In this document: positions 1 through 8,271 of the stretch, one piece after another | Layout: every line of letters begins with the position of its first letter | Numbering within the stretch: the stretch's first letter is position 1 | NCBI RefSeq assembly: GCF_902488535.1 | Contig: NZ_CABTWO010000010.1 | Coordinates: 1-64,000, forward strand | From: an uncultured Mobiluncus sp. | GTDB taxonomy: Bacteria; Actinomycetota; Actinomycetes; Actinomycetales; Actinomycetaceae | Length of the DNA: 64,000 bases | Reading direction: 5' to 3' | Translations under genes and position numbers: made by a program | Notes under the pieces: model-generated | Seen by the model: only the letters and a program-made list of their open reading frames with translations | Told to the model about the DNA's origin: nothing | Database searches by the model: none

Positions 1-135
1 ATGTTGGATATGCAGTTGAAGGGCGATGAGCCGGAGGAAGAGACTCCTGAGGAAGACACCCCGGCACCGGTGGATCCGCTGGCAGCCTTGGCGGCCTCTT
101 TCCCCGAGGGCCTGGCGAAAGATGACAACGCCTGA
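1..135 (+). CDS. rpoZ: RNA polymerase omega subunit, C-terminal end (partial)
   Basis: This is the last 44 codons of a reading frame that enters from the left edge and stops with TGA at 133-135. The residues are an acidic, proline-rich tail (EEETPEEDTPAP, then a short alanine-rich helix), as found at the end of actinobacterial omega subunits. No catalytic domain is in the window, so the call rests mainly on position: in actinobacteria gmk, rpoZ, coaBC, metK and priA usually follow one another, and the next four genes here match that order. The stop overlaps the start of coaC by 14 bp, which implies translational coupling. Confidence 0.6.
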   Translation: MLDMQLKGDEPEEETPEEDTPAPVDPLAALAASFPEGLAKDDNA

Positions 136-709
136 CCTGGACGCCCCCCGCGGTTCTGAGAAAACCGTCATTTTGGGGGTAGGCGCTTCCGTGGCTTCGT
201 TTAAAGCCATCGAAGTACTGCGCAGTCTCGCTGCTGCCGGGGTTAATGTGTGGGTTTGCCCCACGGTCGATTCCCTCAACTTTGTGGGGAAAGCGACCTG
301 GGAGTCCCTGAGCGGTCACCCGATTCATACCGACGTGTTCCAGACCCCGGACTTCATAACCCACGTCACCTTGGCCAGCCAAGCTGACTTATTCCTGACG
401 GTGGGAGCTTCCGCCGATTTGATGGCACGGTTCCGCATGGGTCTGGCTGACGAGTTCCTCACCCTGGTCGCTATCACGGTGGACTGCCCGCGTCTCATCG
501 CTCCGTCTATGCACCCCACGATGTGGGAAAACGCGGCGACCCAGGACAACGCGGCGGTGCTGCGTGACCGAGGCTGGCGCTTTATCGGTCCTGAAACTGG
601 CAAGCTGGCCGACAACACTTATGGTATCGGCCGCTTGAGCGAACCCGACGTCATCTGTGACGCGGTTTTGGCGCAGCTGGGCGTGAGCAACCCCGGTTCC
701 ATCAGTTAG
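122..709 (+). CDS. coaC: Phosphopantothenoylcysteine decarboxylase homologue (CoaC half), atypical active site
   Basis: This 195-residue flavoprotein belongs to the HFCD family, whose CoaC members decarboxylate 4'-phosphopantothenoylcysteine in coenzyme A synthesis. I chose ATG 122, which overlaps the preceding stop; an in-frame extension to 26 lies inside rpoZ. The flavin-binding N-terminus (ILGVGASVASFKA), the active-site histidine (H81 in ITHVTLA) and the PSMHPTMW and GIGR motifs are visible. Two normally essential residues are replaced. The Asn of the P-A/S-M-N motif (N125 in E. coli Dfp) is His131, and the clamp cysteine (C158 in Dfp) is Asp164. The PATA motif reads VGAS. Most bacteria fuse this domain to CoaB; here it is a separate gene 17 bp before coaB. 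It may be a diverged or inactive CoaC. Confidence 0.75.
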   Translation: MTTPDLDAPRGSEKTVILGVGASVASFKAIEVLRSLAAAGVNVWVCPTVDSLNFVGKATWESLSGHPIHTDVFQTPDFITHVTLASQADLFLTVGASADLMARFRMGLADEFLTLVAITVDCPRLIAPSMHPTMWENAATQDNAAVLRDRGWRFIGPETGKLADNTYGIGRLSEPDVICDAVLAQLGVSNPGSIS

Positions 710-726
710 TTTTCACAAGGCCGCCC

Positions 727-1386
727 ATGAGTTTTCGTTCCGTAGTGGTGTCCGCCGGGGGAACCCGCGAGCCTTGGGACGAGGTGCGTTTTTTGGGGAA
801 TCGGTCTACCGGACGCCAAGGGTGCGAGGTGGCTCGGGCGGCTCTAGAGACCGGAGCCGACGTCACGTTAGTGGCCGGCAACGTAGAAGCGGCCCTCATT
901 CCTCACGGGGTGAAGGTCGTGGAGGCCCCAACCGCTGAGGACATGTTGCGCCAGATGAACGCCGCCGCCGCGGGGGCGGACCTCGTGGTCATGTGCGCTG
1001 CCGTAGCGGACTTTCGCCCCGTTCGCATCACTGGCAAGATAACCCGGCACGCCGAGACTATCCCCACCCTACAGTTGGAACGAACCCCCGACGTCCTTAT
1101 GAATCTCATTGAGCACCGCCGCGAAAACCAGACCATTGTGGGATTTGGGGCGCTGACCGGCAGCGAGGCGCAGGTGCGGGAGCAAGGACGCAAGAAAGCT
1201 CTGGCGAAGGGCGCGGACCTGTTGTGCGTGAATCGGGTCGGGGACGGCCACGGCTTCGCAACTGAGACAAACACCTTGATTTTCTTTGATTCCCAAGGCA
1301 ACGAACGGGGGCAAGCCAGCGGCACAAAACTTGAGGTCGCCGAGGTCATGCTCCGACTAGCTGGAGAAATCTTCCAAAGTCACTAG
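727..1386 (+). CDS. coaB: Phosphopantothenate-cysteine ligase (CoaB half)
   Basis: This 219-residue protein matches the CTP-dependent ligase that joins 4'-phosphopantothenate to cysteine, the second step of CoA synthesis. Typical signatures are SAGGTREPWDEVRFLGNRST at the N-terminus (a nucleotide-binding loop), AAVADFRP near residue 90, GADLLCVN near residue 160 and GTKLEVA near the C-terminus. In most bacteria this is the C-terminal half of CoaBC. Here it has its own ATG, 17 bp after the coaC stop, with only a weak Shine-Dalgarno sequence. Unlike its partner it keeps the family motifs and is probably active. It ends 9 bp before metK. Confidence 0.88.
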   Translation: MSFRSVVVSAGGTREPWDEVRFLGNRSTGRQGCEVARAALETGADVTLVAGNVEAALIPHGVKVVEAPTAEDMLRQMNAAAAGADLVVMCAAVADFRPVRITGKITRHAETIPTLQLERTPDVLMNLIEHRRENQTIVGFGALTGSEAQVREQGRKKALAKGADLLCVNRVGDGHGFATETNTLIFFDSQGNERGQASGTKLEVAEVMLRLAGEIFQSH

Positions 1387-1389
1387 AAT
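1361..1389 (+). promoter_or_regulatory. Candidate leaderless promoter of metK
   Basis: TAGAAT at 1384-1389 lies exactly 6 nt before the metK ATG, and a CTGGAG hexamer lies 17 nt further upstream at 1361-1366. No Shine-Dalgarno sequence precedes the ATG. The geometry predicts transcription starting at or next to the start codon. The promoter overlaps the coaB stop codon. Confidence 0.55.
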
Positions 1390-1395
1390 TCATTT

Positions 1396-2589
1396 ATGAG
1401 TAAAAAAGTCACTTTCACATCTGAATCTGTCACTGAAGGACATCCCGATAAGGTTTGCGACCGGATTGCCGACTCAATCCTGGACGCTATTTTGGAACAA
1501 GATCCGGCGGCGCACGTTGCGGTTGAGACGTTCGTCACCACCGGACTGGTTCACGTTATGGGTGAAGTGACGACCGAGGCCTACGTAGAGATTCCCCACA
1601 TTGTGCGCCACGAGATTGCCCAGATTGGCTACACCTCCTCGGAGATTGGCTTTGATGGGCGCAGCTGCGGCGTGATGGTTTCCCTGGGACAGCAGTCCCC
1701 GGACATTGAAGCGGGCGTCAGCCATTCCCTGGAAGTGCGTCAGGGTCCCGAAGCTTACGACCCTCTGGATCAGCAAGGCGCTGGGGATCAAGGGATTATG
1801 TTCGGCTATGCCTGCGATGAGACCCCGGACTTGATGCCGATGCCGATTTGGCTGGCTCATAAACTGTCCCAACGCCTGGCTCAGGTGCGTAAGGAGGGAA
1901 TTGTTTCCGGTCTGCGTCCCGACGGGAAAACCCAGGTGTCTGTCGAGTACGAGGACGGGGTGCCGCGTGCCCTGTCCACCATCGTGGTTTCAACCCAGCA
2001 CGCCCCGGACCGCACCCAGGCGGAACTGCGCGCCATGGTCGAAGCGGAGGTTATTCGCCCGGTTCTCGATCAGTTGGATATCGAGCTGGACACAAAGGAC
2101 ACGGAAATTTTGGTGAACCCATCGGGTCAGTTCATTATCGGCGGGCCCGCCGCGGACTCCGGTTTGACTGGTCGCAAGATTATTGTGGACACCTACGGGG
2201 GTATGGCACGTCACGGGGGAGGTGCTTTTTCCGGTAAGGATGCCTCAAAGGTCGACCGTTCTGCTTCTTACGCTCTGCGTTGGATTACTAAGAATATCGT
2301 GGCGGCTGGTTTGGCGAAGCGCTGCGAAATCCAGACCGCTTACGCGATTGGCCGAGCCAATCCGGTGTCCCTGTCGGTGGAAACCTTCGGGACCGGGGTC
2401 GTGGCGGATGAGGAACTGGCCGCGGCGATTCGTGAGACTTTCGATTTGCGTCCCGCCGCCATCATTAGGGATTTGGATCTGACTCGTCCGATTTTCCGCT
2501 ACACCAGCAACTATGGTCATTTTGGGCGCGACGGTTTCAGTTGGGAAGAAACCAATCGGGCGCAAGCTCTCAAAGAGTATTTCCAGTGA
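1396..2589 (+). CDS. metK: S-adenosylmethionine synthetase
   Basis: This 397-residue enzyme makes S-adenosylmethionine from methionine and ATP in the cytoplasm, supplying all methyltransferases. It has normal family length. Diagnostic motifs are GHPDK near residue 15, the GAGDQGIMFGYA signature near residue 130, DGKTQV near residue 175 and the phosphate-binding GGGAFSGKD near residue 275. The start at ATG 1396 fits the family N-terminus and the probable leaderless promoter. The order coaB-metK-priA is conserved in actinobacteria. Confidence 0.97.
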   Translation: MSKKVTFTSESVTEGHPDKVCDRIADSILDAILEQDPAAHVAVETFVTTGLVHVMGEVTTEAYVEIPHIVRHEIAQIGYTSSEIGFDGRSCGVMVSLGQQSPDIEAGVSHSLEVRQGPEAYDPLDQQGAGDQGIMFGYACDETPDLMPMPIWLAHKLSQRLAQVRKEGIVSGLRPDGKTQVSVEYEDGVPRALSTIVVSTQHAPDRTQAELRAMVEAEVIRPVLDQLDIELDTKDTEILVNPSGQFIIGGPAADSGLTGRKIIVDTYGGMARHGGGAFSGKDASKVDRSASYALRWITKNIVAAGLAKRCEIQTAYAIGRANPVSLSVETFGTGVVADEELAAAIRETFDLRPAAIIRDLDLTRPIFRYTSNYGHFGRDGFSWEETNRAQALKEYFQ

Positions 2590-2613
2590 AACCGGCTGCG
2601 GGGCTGGTTTTGG
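2589..2613 (+). terminator. Weak intrinsic terminator after metK
   Basis: AAACCGGC at 2589-2596 can pair with GCTGGTTT at 2603-2610 (eight pairs including one G-U) across a 6-nt loop, followed by a short T run. It overlaps the metK stop codon and lies 70 bp before priA. Confidence 0.4.
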
Positions 2614-2681
2614 CTCCGACTTTCGCGATGGATTGGCAACTGCCGGATTTTTGTCTCCGGGGTATGAGCTGTAATTAAGTC

Positions 2682-4733
2682 GTGCTTGCTGAACCGATAT
2701 TGCCACTGGACGATTTCGCGCCTCCCGGACCGCGGGAGGTGCGGGTCGACGGTGTGGAAAAGCCCGTGGCGGAGGTACTGCTCAACACGTTTACGCCCGC
2801 CTTGTCCCGGCCTCTCGACTTCCTGATTCCCCCCAAGTTTGACTCGGCGGCCGCTCCGGGTGTGCTGGTGAAAGTGAAAGTGGGGACGAAACGCTACACC
2901 GGGGTCATCGTGGCTCGTAAAGACAGTACCGAGTGGCAAAAACCGCTGCGTGAAATCGAACGCACCTTGGGCGACTTGCCCCTGTTAGACGCCTCTACCC
3001 TGGAACTGCTGGAAAACGTCTCTCTCTATTACGGGACGAGACCATCCTCCCTGCTGCGTTACGCCCTGCCAGAGCGGCGCGTCAAGGTAGAACAGGCCTT
3101 TTCCACCGACCCTCCTCATTGGGACACAACCGCGGTCACGGTGGCGCCACCGGAACAAACGACTTGGGCGCGCTACGACGGGGGAGTCGAGTTTTTCTCT
3201 GATTTGTGTCAGGGGCACCACCCTCGTGCCGTCGTCAGCGCGCTACCGCTGGGGAACAATCCGCATTTTCAACAATCTTCGCGCTTCCAGCCTATCGCCG
3301 AGTTAGTGGCGGCGACCTGGTCTAACGGGGAACAATCCCTGGTGGTGATGCCTACGGTAGAGCAAGCCGACGAAGCCTATCTGTATCTGCGTGACTACTT
3401 CGCCGACTCAAACCAAGTCGTGCTGTACACCTCGGAAATCCCGACTGCCGCCTCCTATGAAACATTCTTGCGTTCCCGTTTCGGTTCCGCCGCGGTGGTG
3501 GTCGGCACTCGTGGAGCTGTGTTTTTGCCGTTGGCTCGTCCCGGTTTGTTCTACCTGTGGGACGACTTGGCGTGGTCGCTCAGCTCGGATATGTTCCCGA
3601 ACTTTTCCGCTCGGCAAGTCCTGCTGATGCGTTCCCAGCTATGCGGCGCCGCCCTAGTGTTGGCGCACTATTCGGTCAACGCGGGGGATCTGCAGCTGGT
3701 GACCCGCCACTTTGCCCGCGGTCTGGCCCCGCATCGCGACGTTTTGCGCCAATGCACGGGACGATTTGAATTCCTCAGCGAGGATGCCCAACTGGCGGAA
3801 GGCATGACAGGGGCGATGCTCCTGCCAAACGCCGCTCTGCGCCTGGTGCGTCAGGGTCTGAAATCCGGGCCGGTTTTGCTGCTGGTTCCTCCCGACGGGG
3901 CGTTCTCCGTCGTGAGCTGCTCAAACTGCGGTGCAAATGCGGTGTGCGAAGTGTGCGGCGGACCCTTGACCTTTGAGGGTTCCCGGCTGGTTTGCACTCG
4001 CTGCGGCAACATCCCTGCCAACTATGCCTGTCCGAACTGTGCCAGCATGAAAATGCGCGGGCGCCACCTGCAGTCACGCACCGTGATTGATGACATTGGA
4101 CGGGCTTTTTCGGGAGTGCCGGTGTTGGTTTCTCGTCCCGGAAAAGGGCGGGTCGGCCTCATTGACGGAGCATCTCGCCTAGTCATTGCCTTTCCGGAGG
4201 GAGAACCTTTCGCTGCGGGCGGCTACGAAGCCGCGGTTATCCTGCGGGCTCATATGTGGGCTAATCGGACCGCCTTGTGGACCGCTCAAGAAGTCATGCG
4301 GCAATTTTTGGCGGCGGGGGCCTTGGTGAAACCACAGGGACGTATCTTGGTGACAAACCGCATTGACCCGCGCTGGGAACAGGCTTTGGTGCGCTGGGAT
4401 CCGTGGGGTTTTGCTGCCTTAGACCTGCAGGAACGGGAAGCGGGACACTTTGCTCCCGCGTGGCGCACGGCTTTGTTGCAGGGGGAATCCCTGGGCGAGG
4501 TGCTGGCTTTTTTGCGCCAGGAATTTCCGGAAATCACGGTGTTTGGTCCGGTACCGGCACGGGAAAATCCTGCGCTCAGCACCGCGTTTGTGTCGGTAGG
4601 GTTGCGTGAAAGTCAGGATTTCGGGCGGGCGCTACGCGCAGTGGAACTGCAAAATGCTCGGGAACGAAAATCTGGCAGTGCCTCCCTGCGCATCGTGGTG
4701 GATCCCCCTGATCCCGCCGGTCAAATCGGATAG
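2682..4733 (+). CDS. priA: Primosomal protein PriA, actinobacterial type lacking helicase motifs
   Basis: This 683-residue protein resembles PriA, which reloads the replisome at collapsed forks. The N-terminal PriA DNA-binding fold and the zinc-binding insertion are recognisable: four CxxC pairs near residues 409-456 (CSNC, CEVC, CTRC, CPNC). The helicase core lacks a GxGKT P-loop, and the DEAH box region reads WDDL, so it is unlikely to hydrolyse ATP. This loss is usual in actinobacteria, where the protein is annotated as a probable PriA, so it is not a local defect. GTG 2682 is the first usable start; TGTAAT at 2670-2675 ends 6 nt upstream, which would suit a leaderless transcript. Confidence 0.88.
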   Translation: MLAEPILPLDDFAPPGPREVRVDGVEKPVAEVLLNTFTPALSRPLDFLIPPKFDSAAAPGVLVKVKVGTKRYTGVIVARKDSTEWQKPLREIERTLGDLPLLDASTLELLENVSLYYGTRPSSLLRYALPERRVKVEQAFSTDPPHWDTTAVTVAPPEQTTWARYDGGVEFFSDLCQGHHPRAVVSALPLGNNPHFQQSSRFQPIAELVAATWSNGEQSLVVMPTVEQADEAYLYLRDYFADSNQVVLYTSEIPTAASYETFLRSRFGSAAVVVGTRGAVFLPLARPGLFYLWDDLAWSLSSDMFPNFSARQVLLMRSQLCGAALVLAHYSVNAGDLQLVTRHFARGLAPHRDVLRQCTGRFEFLSEDAQLAEGMTGAMLLPNAALRLVRQGLKSGPVLLLVPPDGAFSVVSCSNCGANAVCEVCGGPLTFEGSRLVCTRCGNIPANYACPNCASMKMRGRHLQSRTVIDDIGRAFSGVPVLVSRPGKGRVGLIDGASRLVIAFPEGEPFAAGGYEAAVILRAHMWANRTALWTAQEVMRQFLAAGALVKPQGRILVTNRIDPRWEQALVRWDPWGFAALDLQEREAGHFAPAWRTALLQGESLGEVLAFLRQEFPEITVFGPVPARENPALSTAFVSVGLRESQDFGRALRAVELQNARERKSGSASLRIVVDPPDPAGQIG

Positions 4734-4785
4734 ACCGCGCTGTCGCCTTTAAACCCCTTAGTCGAACTTAGATAGGATAGTTTTT

Positions 4786-5751
4786 ATGCGTATTGTTTTC
4801 GCCGGTTCTCCCCAGGCGGCCCTTCCCGTATTGACATACCTCGAGGAATCTGCACACGACCTGGTGGCGGTGTTGTCACGCCCGGACGCTCCCTCCGGCC
4901 GAGGCCGGAAGCTGGCTCCGTCACGGGTTTCCACCTATGCGGCCCAGCACGACCTGATGCTCTATCAGCCCAAAACCCTTAAGAACAATACAGAAGCTGC
5001 CGCATTTTTGCGTGACCTCCAGCCTGATTTGGGGGTCATCGTGGCTTACGGAGCCATTTTGCCGGCTGATATTTTAGAGATTCCTCAGTTCGGGTGGATT
5101 AATATCCATTTTTCCCTGCTGCCTCGCTGGCGAGGCGCCGCCCCGGTGCAGCGTGCTCTCCAGGCGGGGGATACCCAGACCGGTGTCACGGTCTTTCAGC
5201 TGGAACCCGCATTAGATACCGGTCCCATTTACGCAACCTGTTCTTACACGGTGCCTGAGCAAGCGGCGGCAGGGGATGTGTTGCTCGAACTCGCCGAGCT
5301 CAGCGTCAAACCGCTGGAGCAAGCCCTGTCCTTGATTGAACGGGGAATTGCCCCCGAACCGCAAGCGGACGCCGGTGTCACTTATGCGACGCCCCTGCAC
5401 CCGGCGGAAGGAGAAATCGACTGGTCCGCTCCGGGCGACACGATTGCCAACCACATCAGAGGATTCACGCCGTCTCCCGGCGCCTGGACGATGTGGCAGG
5501 ATTCCCGCATCAAACTGGGTGTTCTGGAGGCGAATCCGCCCGTGACGATGCCTATCCCGCCTCTGGAGCCCGGTCAGATTTTTACCACTCGTCACGAGGT
5601 ATGGGTCGGGACCGGTTCGGCACCCGTCTGTTTAGGCGCCGTGGCTCCAGCCGGTAAGAAACCTATGCCCGCTGAGGCTTGGGCACGCGGAGCCCACCTG
5701 GAAAGCGGCGTGAAGTTTGGCAGCTCGAGCCCGATGGGAGGCCAGGAGTGA
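4786..5751 (+). CDS. fmt: Methionyl-tRNA formyltransferase
   Basis: This 321-residue enzyme formylates initiator Met-tRNA using 10-formyltetrahydrofolate. The N-terminal catalytic domain carries the formyltransferase signature around residues 106-120 (NIHFSLLPRWRGAAP), including the catalytic Asn and His, and the Asp in the ALDTGP motif near residue 144. The C-terminal OB-fold region continues to the end, and the length is normal. ATG 4786 follows TAGGAT at 7 nt and has no clear Shine-Dalgarno sequence. Its stop overlaps the GTG of rsmB, so the two are translationally coupled. Confidence 0.95.
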   Translation: MRIVFAGSPQAALPVLTYLEESAHDLVAVLSRPDAPSGRGRKLAPSRVSTYAAQHDLMLYQPKTLKNNTEAAAFLRDLQPDLGVIVAYGAILPADILEIPQFGWINIHFSLLPRWRGAAPVQRALQAGDTQTGVTVFQLEPALDTGPIYATCSYTVPEQAAAGDVLLELAELSVKPLEQALSLIERGIAPEPQADAGVTYATPLHPAEGEIDWSAPGDTIANHIRGFTPSPGAWTMWQDSRIKLGVLEANPPVTMPIPPLEPGQIFTTRHEVWVGTGSAPVCLGAVAPAGKKPMPAEAWARGAHLESGVKFGSSSPMGGQE

Positions 5752-7274
5752 ACCATCCAGGGGGTGCTTCCGGGGGCCAGCCTCGCTCGGCGCACAACAG
5801 TGCGAAACCCCAGGGAGCCGGTCGAAATTTTCGGAACTCCCGTACCGGTTACGCCTATCGAAGTAAAGCCCGGCGCGACCCTGCTCGTGACGTTGCTTTT
5901 CAAGCCTTGCGTCGCGTAGACCAAGACCAGGCTTACGCCAATCTGGTGCTGCCCGGCCTGATTGAACGGGCGCATTTGCACCGCCGCGACGCGGCTTTTG
6001 CTACTGAGCTGGTGTACGGAACATTGCGTTTACAAGGGCGCTACGACGCTATTATCGGACTGCTGAGTGACCGGGAAGTCGCAGCTTTAGATCCGGAGCT
6101 ACTGACGGTGCTGCGGATGGGGATTCATCAAATCCTCCAGATGCGGGTGGAAAACTACGCCGCAGTAGACACCATGGTTGACCTGGCACGAGACCGTTTA
6201 TCGGCCGGTCCTGCCGGGATGGTAAACGCAGTGCTGCGCAAGGTCACGGAACATGACCTGTCCTACTGGCTCGATGCCATCACGCAGGGACTGACCGGGG
6301 AAAAAGCCCTGAGCCGAGCATTTTCCTATCCGGAATGGATTGTGTGGGCGCTGCGCGATGCCCTGGTCGCCAACGGCCGGGATGCCGCGGAGCTGCCGGG
6401 ACTCCTACACGCCCAAAACCGTCCCGCCTACGTGACGCTGTGCGCCCGGCCGGGTTTGATAACTGCTGACGAACTGGCGACCGCGGCCGAAACTTATCTC
6501 GACGTCGATACTCGCTTGGGTGAACTCTCCGATTGTGCGGTGGTGCTGTCCGGAGGCGACCCGCGGCGGCTGCGCGCAGTAGAGCGGGGCCTCGCCGGGG
6601 TCGAGGACGAGGGCTCGCAGCTGGTCGCCAAAGTCCTGGCAGCCGCGCCCGTGGCGGGGGCGGAGCGGACCTGGGTTGATTTGTGTGCCGGACCCGGCGG
6701 AAAAACGGCGCTGCTGGCGGGATTGGCTCGCTCGCGGGACGTCTCTGTCATCGCCAACGAGGTTTCGCCACATCGGGCTGAACTGGTGCGTGATTCCACG
6801 AAAGCATTTACGGACCAGACAGTGCAGGTTTTACAGGGCGATGGCCGAGATTTTGGTGAACTTCATCCGGGTAAAGCCGACCGGGTGTTGGTGGACGCAC
6901 CTTGTTCCGGCCTGGGTTCGCTGCGCCGCCGCCCCGAAGCCAGATGGAACAAATCCGCTGCCGACCTAAAGGACTTGACCGCCCTACAGCAAGAGCTGCT
7001 GCAATCCGCTTTGCAAACGGTGAAGCCGGGGGGAGTCGTGGGATACGCGACCTGCAGCCCGCATTTGGCTGAAACCCGCCAGGTGGTGGAAAACACGGTG
7101 AAAAATCGTGCGGAATTGCGGGTGTTGGATGCTCCCGCGGTGGCCCGCGACATCATCGCCAACCCGCAACATGACCTCGGGCTGGGACCTTACCTGCAGC
7201 TGTGGCCCGACCGGGACGGTACCGACGCCATGTTCCTGGCGCTGATTCAAAAAATGCCTGATTCCCAGGAATAA
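5748..7274 (+). CDS. rsmB: 16S rRNA (cytosine-967 C5) methyltransferase
   Basis: This 508-residue protein has an N-terminal NusB-like RNA-binding domain (roughly residues 45-180) and a C-terminal NOL1/NOP2/Sun methyltransferase domain. SAM-binding motif I is LCAGPGGKT near residue 312. The two catalytic cysteines are in DAPCSGLGSLRRRPE near 382 and YATCSPH near 434. I chose GTG 5748 because it overlaps the fmt stop and has a GGAG-type Shine-Dalgarno sequence; the open frame extends to 5679, but that part lies inside fmt. An fmt-rsmB pair is common in bacteria. Confidence 0.93.
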   Translation: MNHPGGASGGQPRSAHNSAKPQGAGRNFRNSRTGYAYRSKARRDPARDVAFQALRRVDQDQAYANLVLPGLIERAHLHRRDAAFATELVYGTLRLQGRYDAIIGLLSDREVAALDPELLTVLRMGIHQILQMRVENYAAVDTMVDLARDRLSAGPAGMVNAVLRKVTEHDLSYWLDAITQGLTGEKALSRAFSYPEWIVWALRDALVANGRDAAELPGLLHAQNRPAYVTLCARPGLITADELATAAETYLDVDTRLGELSDCAVVLSGGDPRRLRAVERGLAGVEDEGSQLVAKVLAAAPVAGAERTWVDLCAGPGGKTALLAGLARSRDVSVIANEVSPHRAELVRDSTKAFTDQTVQVLQGDGRDFGELHPGKADRVLVDAPCSGLGSLRRRPEARWNKSAADLKDLTALQQELLQSALQTVKPGGVVGYATCSPHLAETRQVVENTVKNRAELRVLDAPAVARDIIANPQHDLGLGPYLQLWPDRDGTDAMFLALIQKMPDSQE

Positions 7275-7339
7275 AACCAGGTCAAAACCGTCCGAGACCC
7301 ACTGCGGAATTAGACAATAGAGGAAAGAAGGGAACCGAT

Positions 7340-8002
7340 ATGAGCCTTAAGATTTACCCCTCCGTGCTGAACTGCGACCAGATGCATTTCGCCCAGGCGC
7401 TGCAAGACATCAAGAGTGCCGACGGGGTTCACCTCGACATTATGGATAATCATTTTGTGCCTAATCTGACGTGGGGGCTGCCGACTGCCACAGCGGTGCT
7501 GAACGCCACGAAACTACCGGTAGATGCCCACTTGATGATTGAAAATCCAGACCGTTGGGCTTTGGAATACGCCAAAGCCGGCTGCGCGATAGTCTGTTTC
7601 CACCTGGAAGCCTCGAAAGCCCCGGTGCGAACCGCTGACGTGCTACACAGTTTAGGCGCCAAATCCGGCATTGCACTGAATCCAGCCACCCCGGCTAGTG
7701 CAATCAAAGATATTTTGGGTCGGTTTGACCAGGTCACGGTCATGAGTGTGGAGCCGGGCTTTGGGGGGCAAAAGTTTATTCCCGAAGTGTTGCCAAAGAT
7801 TCGCAAGCTACGCAAATTTGCCGAAGACGCCCGCCTAAACCTCGACATCGAGGTCGACGGGGGAATCAATGAAGAAACCTTGCCGCTGGTGCTGAAAGCC
7901 GGGGCTAACGTGGTGGTGGCCGGCTCCTACGTGTTCAAGCGGAAGCCCGCTGAGGCTCTCGCCACGTTGCGCGCCATCGGCGCCGACGCGCACACCCATT
8001 AA
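7340..8002 (+). CDS. rpe: Ribulose-phosphate 3-epimerase
   Basis: This 220-residue TIM-barrel enzyme interconverts ribulose-5-phosphate and xylulose-5-phosphate in the pentose phosphate pathway. Family signatures are HLDIMDNHFVPNLTWG near residue 33 (metal-binding His and Asp), DAHLMIENPDRW near 66, VMSVEPGFGGQKF near 134 and EVDGGINEET near 171. ATG 7340 is preceded by a good GAAAGAAGGG ribosome-binding site. It follows rsmB by 65 bp. Confidence 0.96.
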   Translation: MSLKIYPSVLNCDQMHFAQALQDIKSADGVHLDIMDNHFVPNLTWGLPTATAVLNATKLPVDAHLMIENPDRWALEYAKAGCAIVCFHLEASKAPVRTADVLHSLGAKSGIALNPATPASAIKDILGRFDQVTVMSVEPGFGGQKFIPEVLPKIRKLRKFAEDARLNLDIEVDGGINEETLPLVLKAGANVVVAGSYVFKRKPAEALATLRAIGADAHTH

Positions 8003-8042
8003 CGCTTTTTCAGGATTGGTCCTGAGTGCGTCGCTGAGAGGC

Positions 8043-8048
8043 TATACT
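8043..8048 (+). promoter_or_regulatory. Candidate -10 box for the FMN riboswitch transcript
   Basis: TATACT at 8043-8048 lies just before the first paired strand of the FMN riboswitch, so transcription would start near 8055. TTGGTC at 8016-8021 is a possible -35, but the 21-nt spacing is long. Confidence 0.45.
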
Positions 8049-8054
8049 GTAAGT

Positions 8055-8168
8055 AGCTCTGGGGGCTGTGTAATTCAGCACCGGCGGTAAAGTCCGCGAC
8101 CTCGTGTGCGCACGAGTTGAATCGGTGAAACTCCGATACCGACGGTTAGAGTCCGGATGGGAAGAGCC
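8055..8168 (+). promoter_or_regulatory. FMN riboswitch (RFN element)
   Basis: The segment carries the conserved RFN blocks in order: CACCGGCGGTAAAGTCCGCG near 8079-8098, then GGTGAAACTCC, then ACCGACGGTTAGAGTCCGGA near 8139-8158. The closing stem pairs GCTCT at 8056-8060 with AGAGC at 8163-8167. RFN elements bind flavin mononucleotide and usually switch off riboflavin synthesis or uptake genes when flavin is plentiful. About 100 nt of expression platform separates it from the permease start. Confidence 0.93.
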
Positions 8169-8271
8169 GCACGTTTAGCCGCGCCTGCGTATGTTTACCG
8201 AGGCATCGGTGAGCGTTCATCTTTCTTTGCCCTGGGCTGTCCAATGAGGTGACAAACCGAAAGGGGTGAAG

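Noticed and set aside
2682..4733. PriA lacking a P-loop and DEAH box as a possible broken gene
   Set aside because: Loss of helicase motifs is normal for actinobacterial PriA and is not a local mutation.
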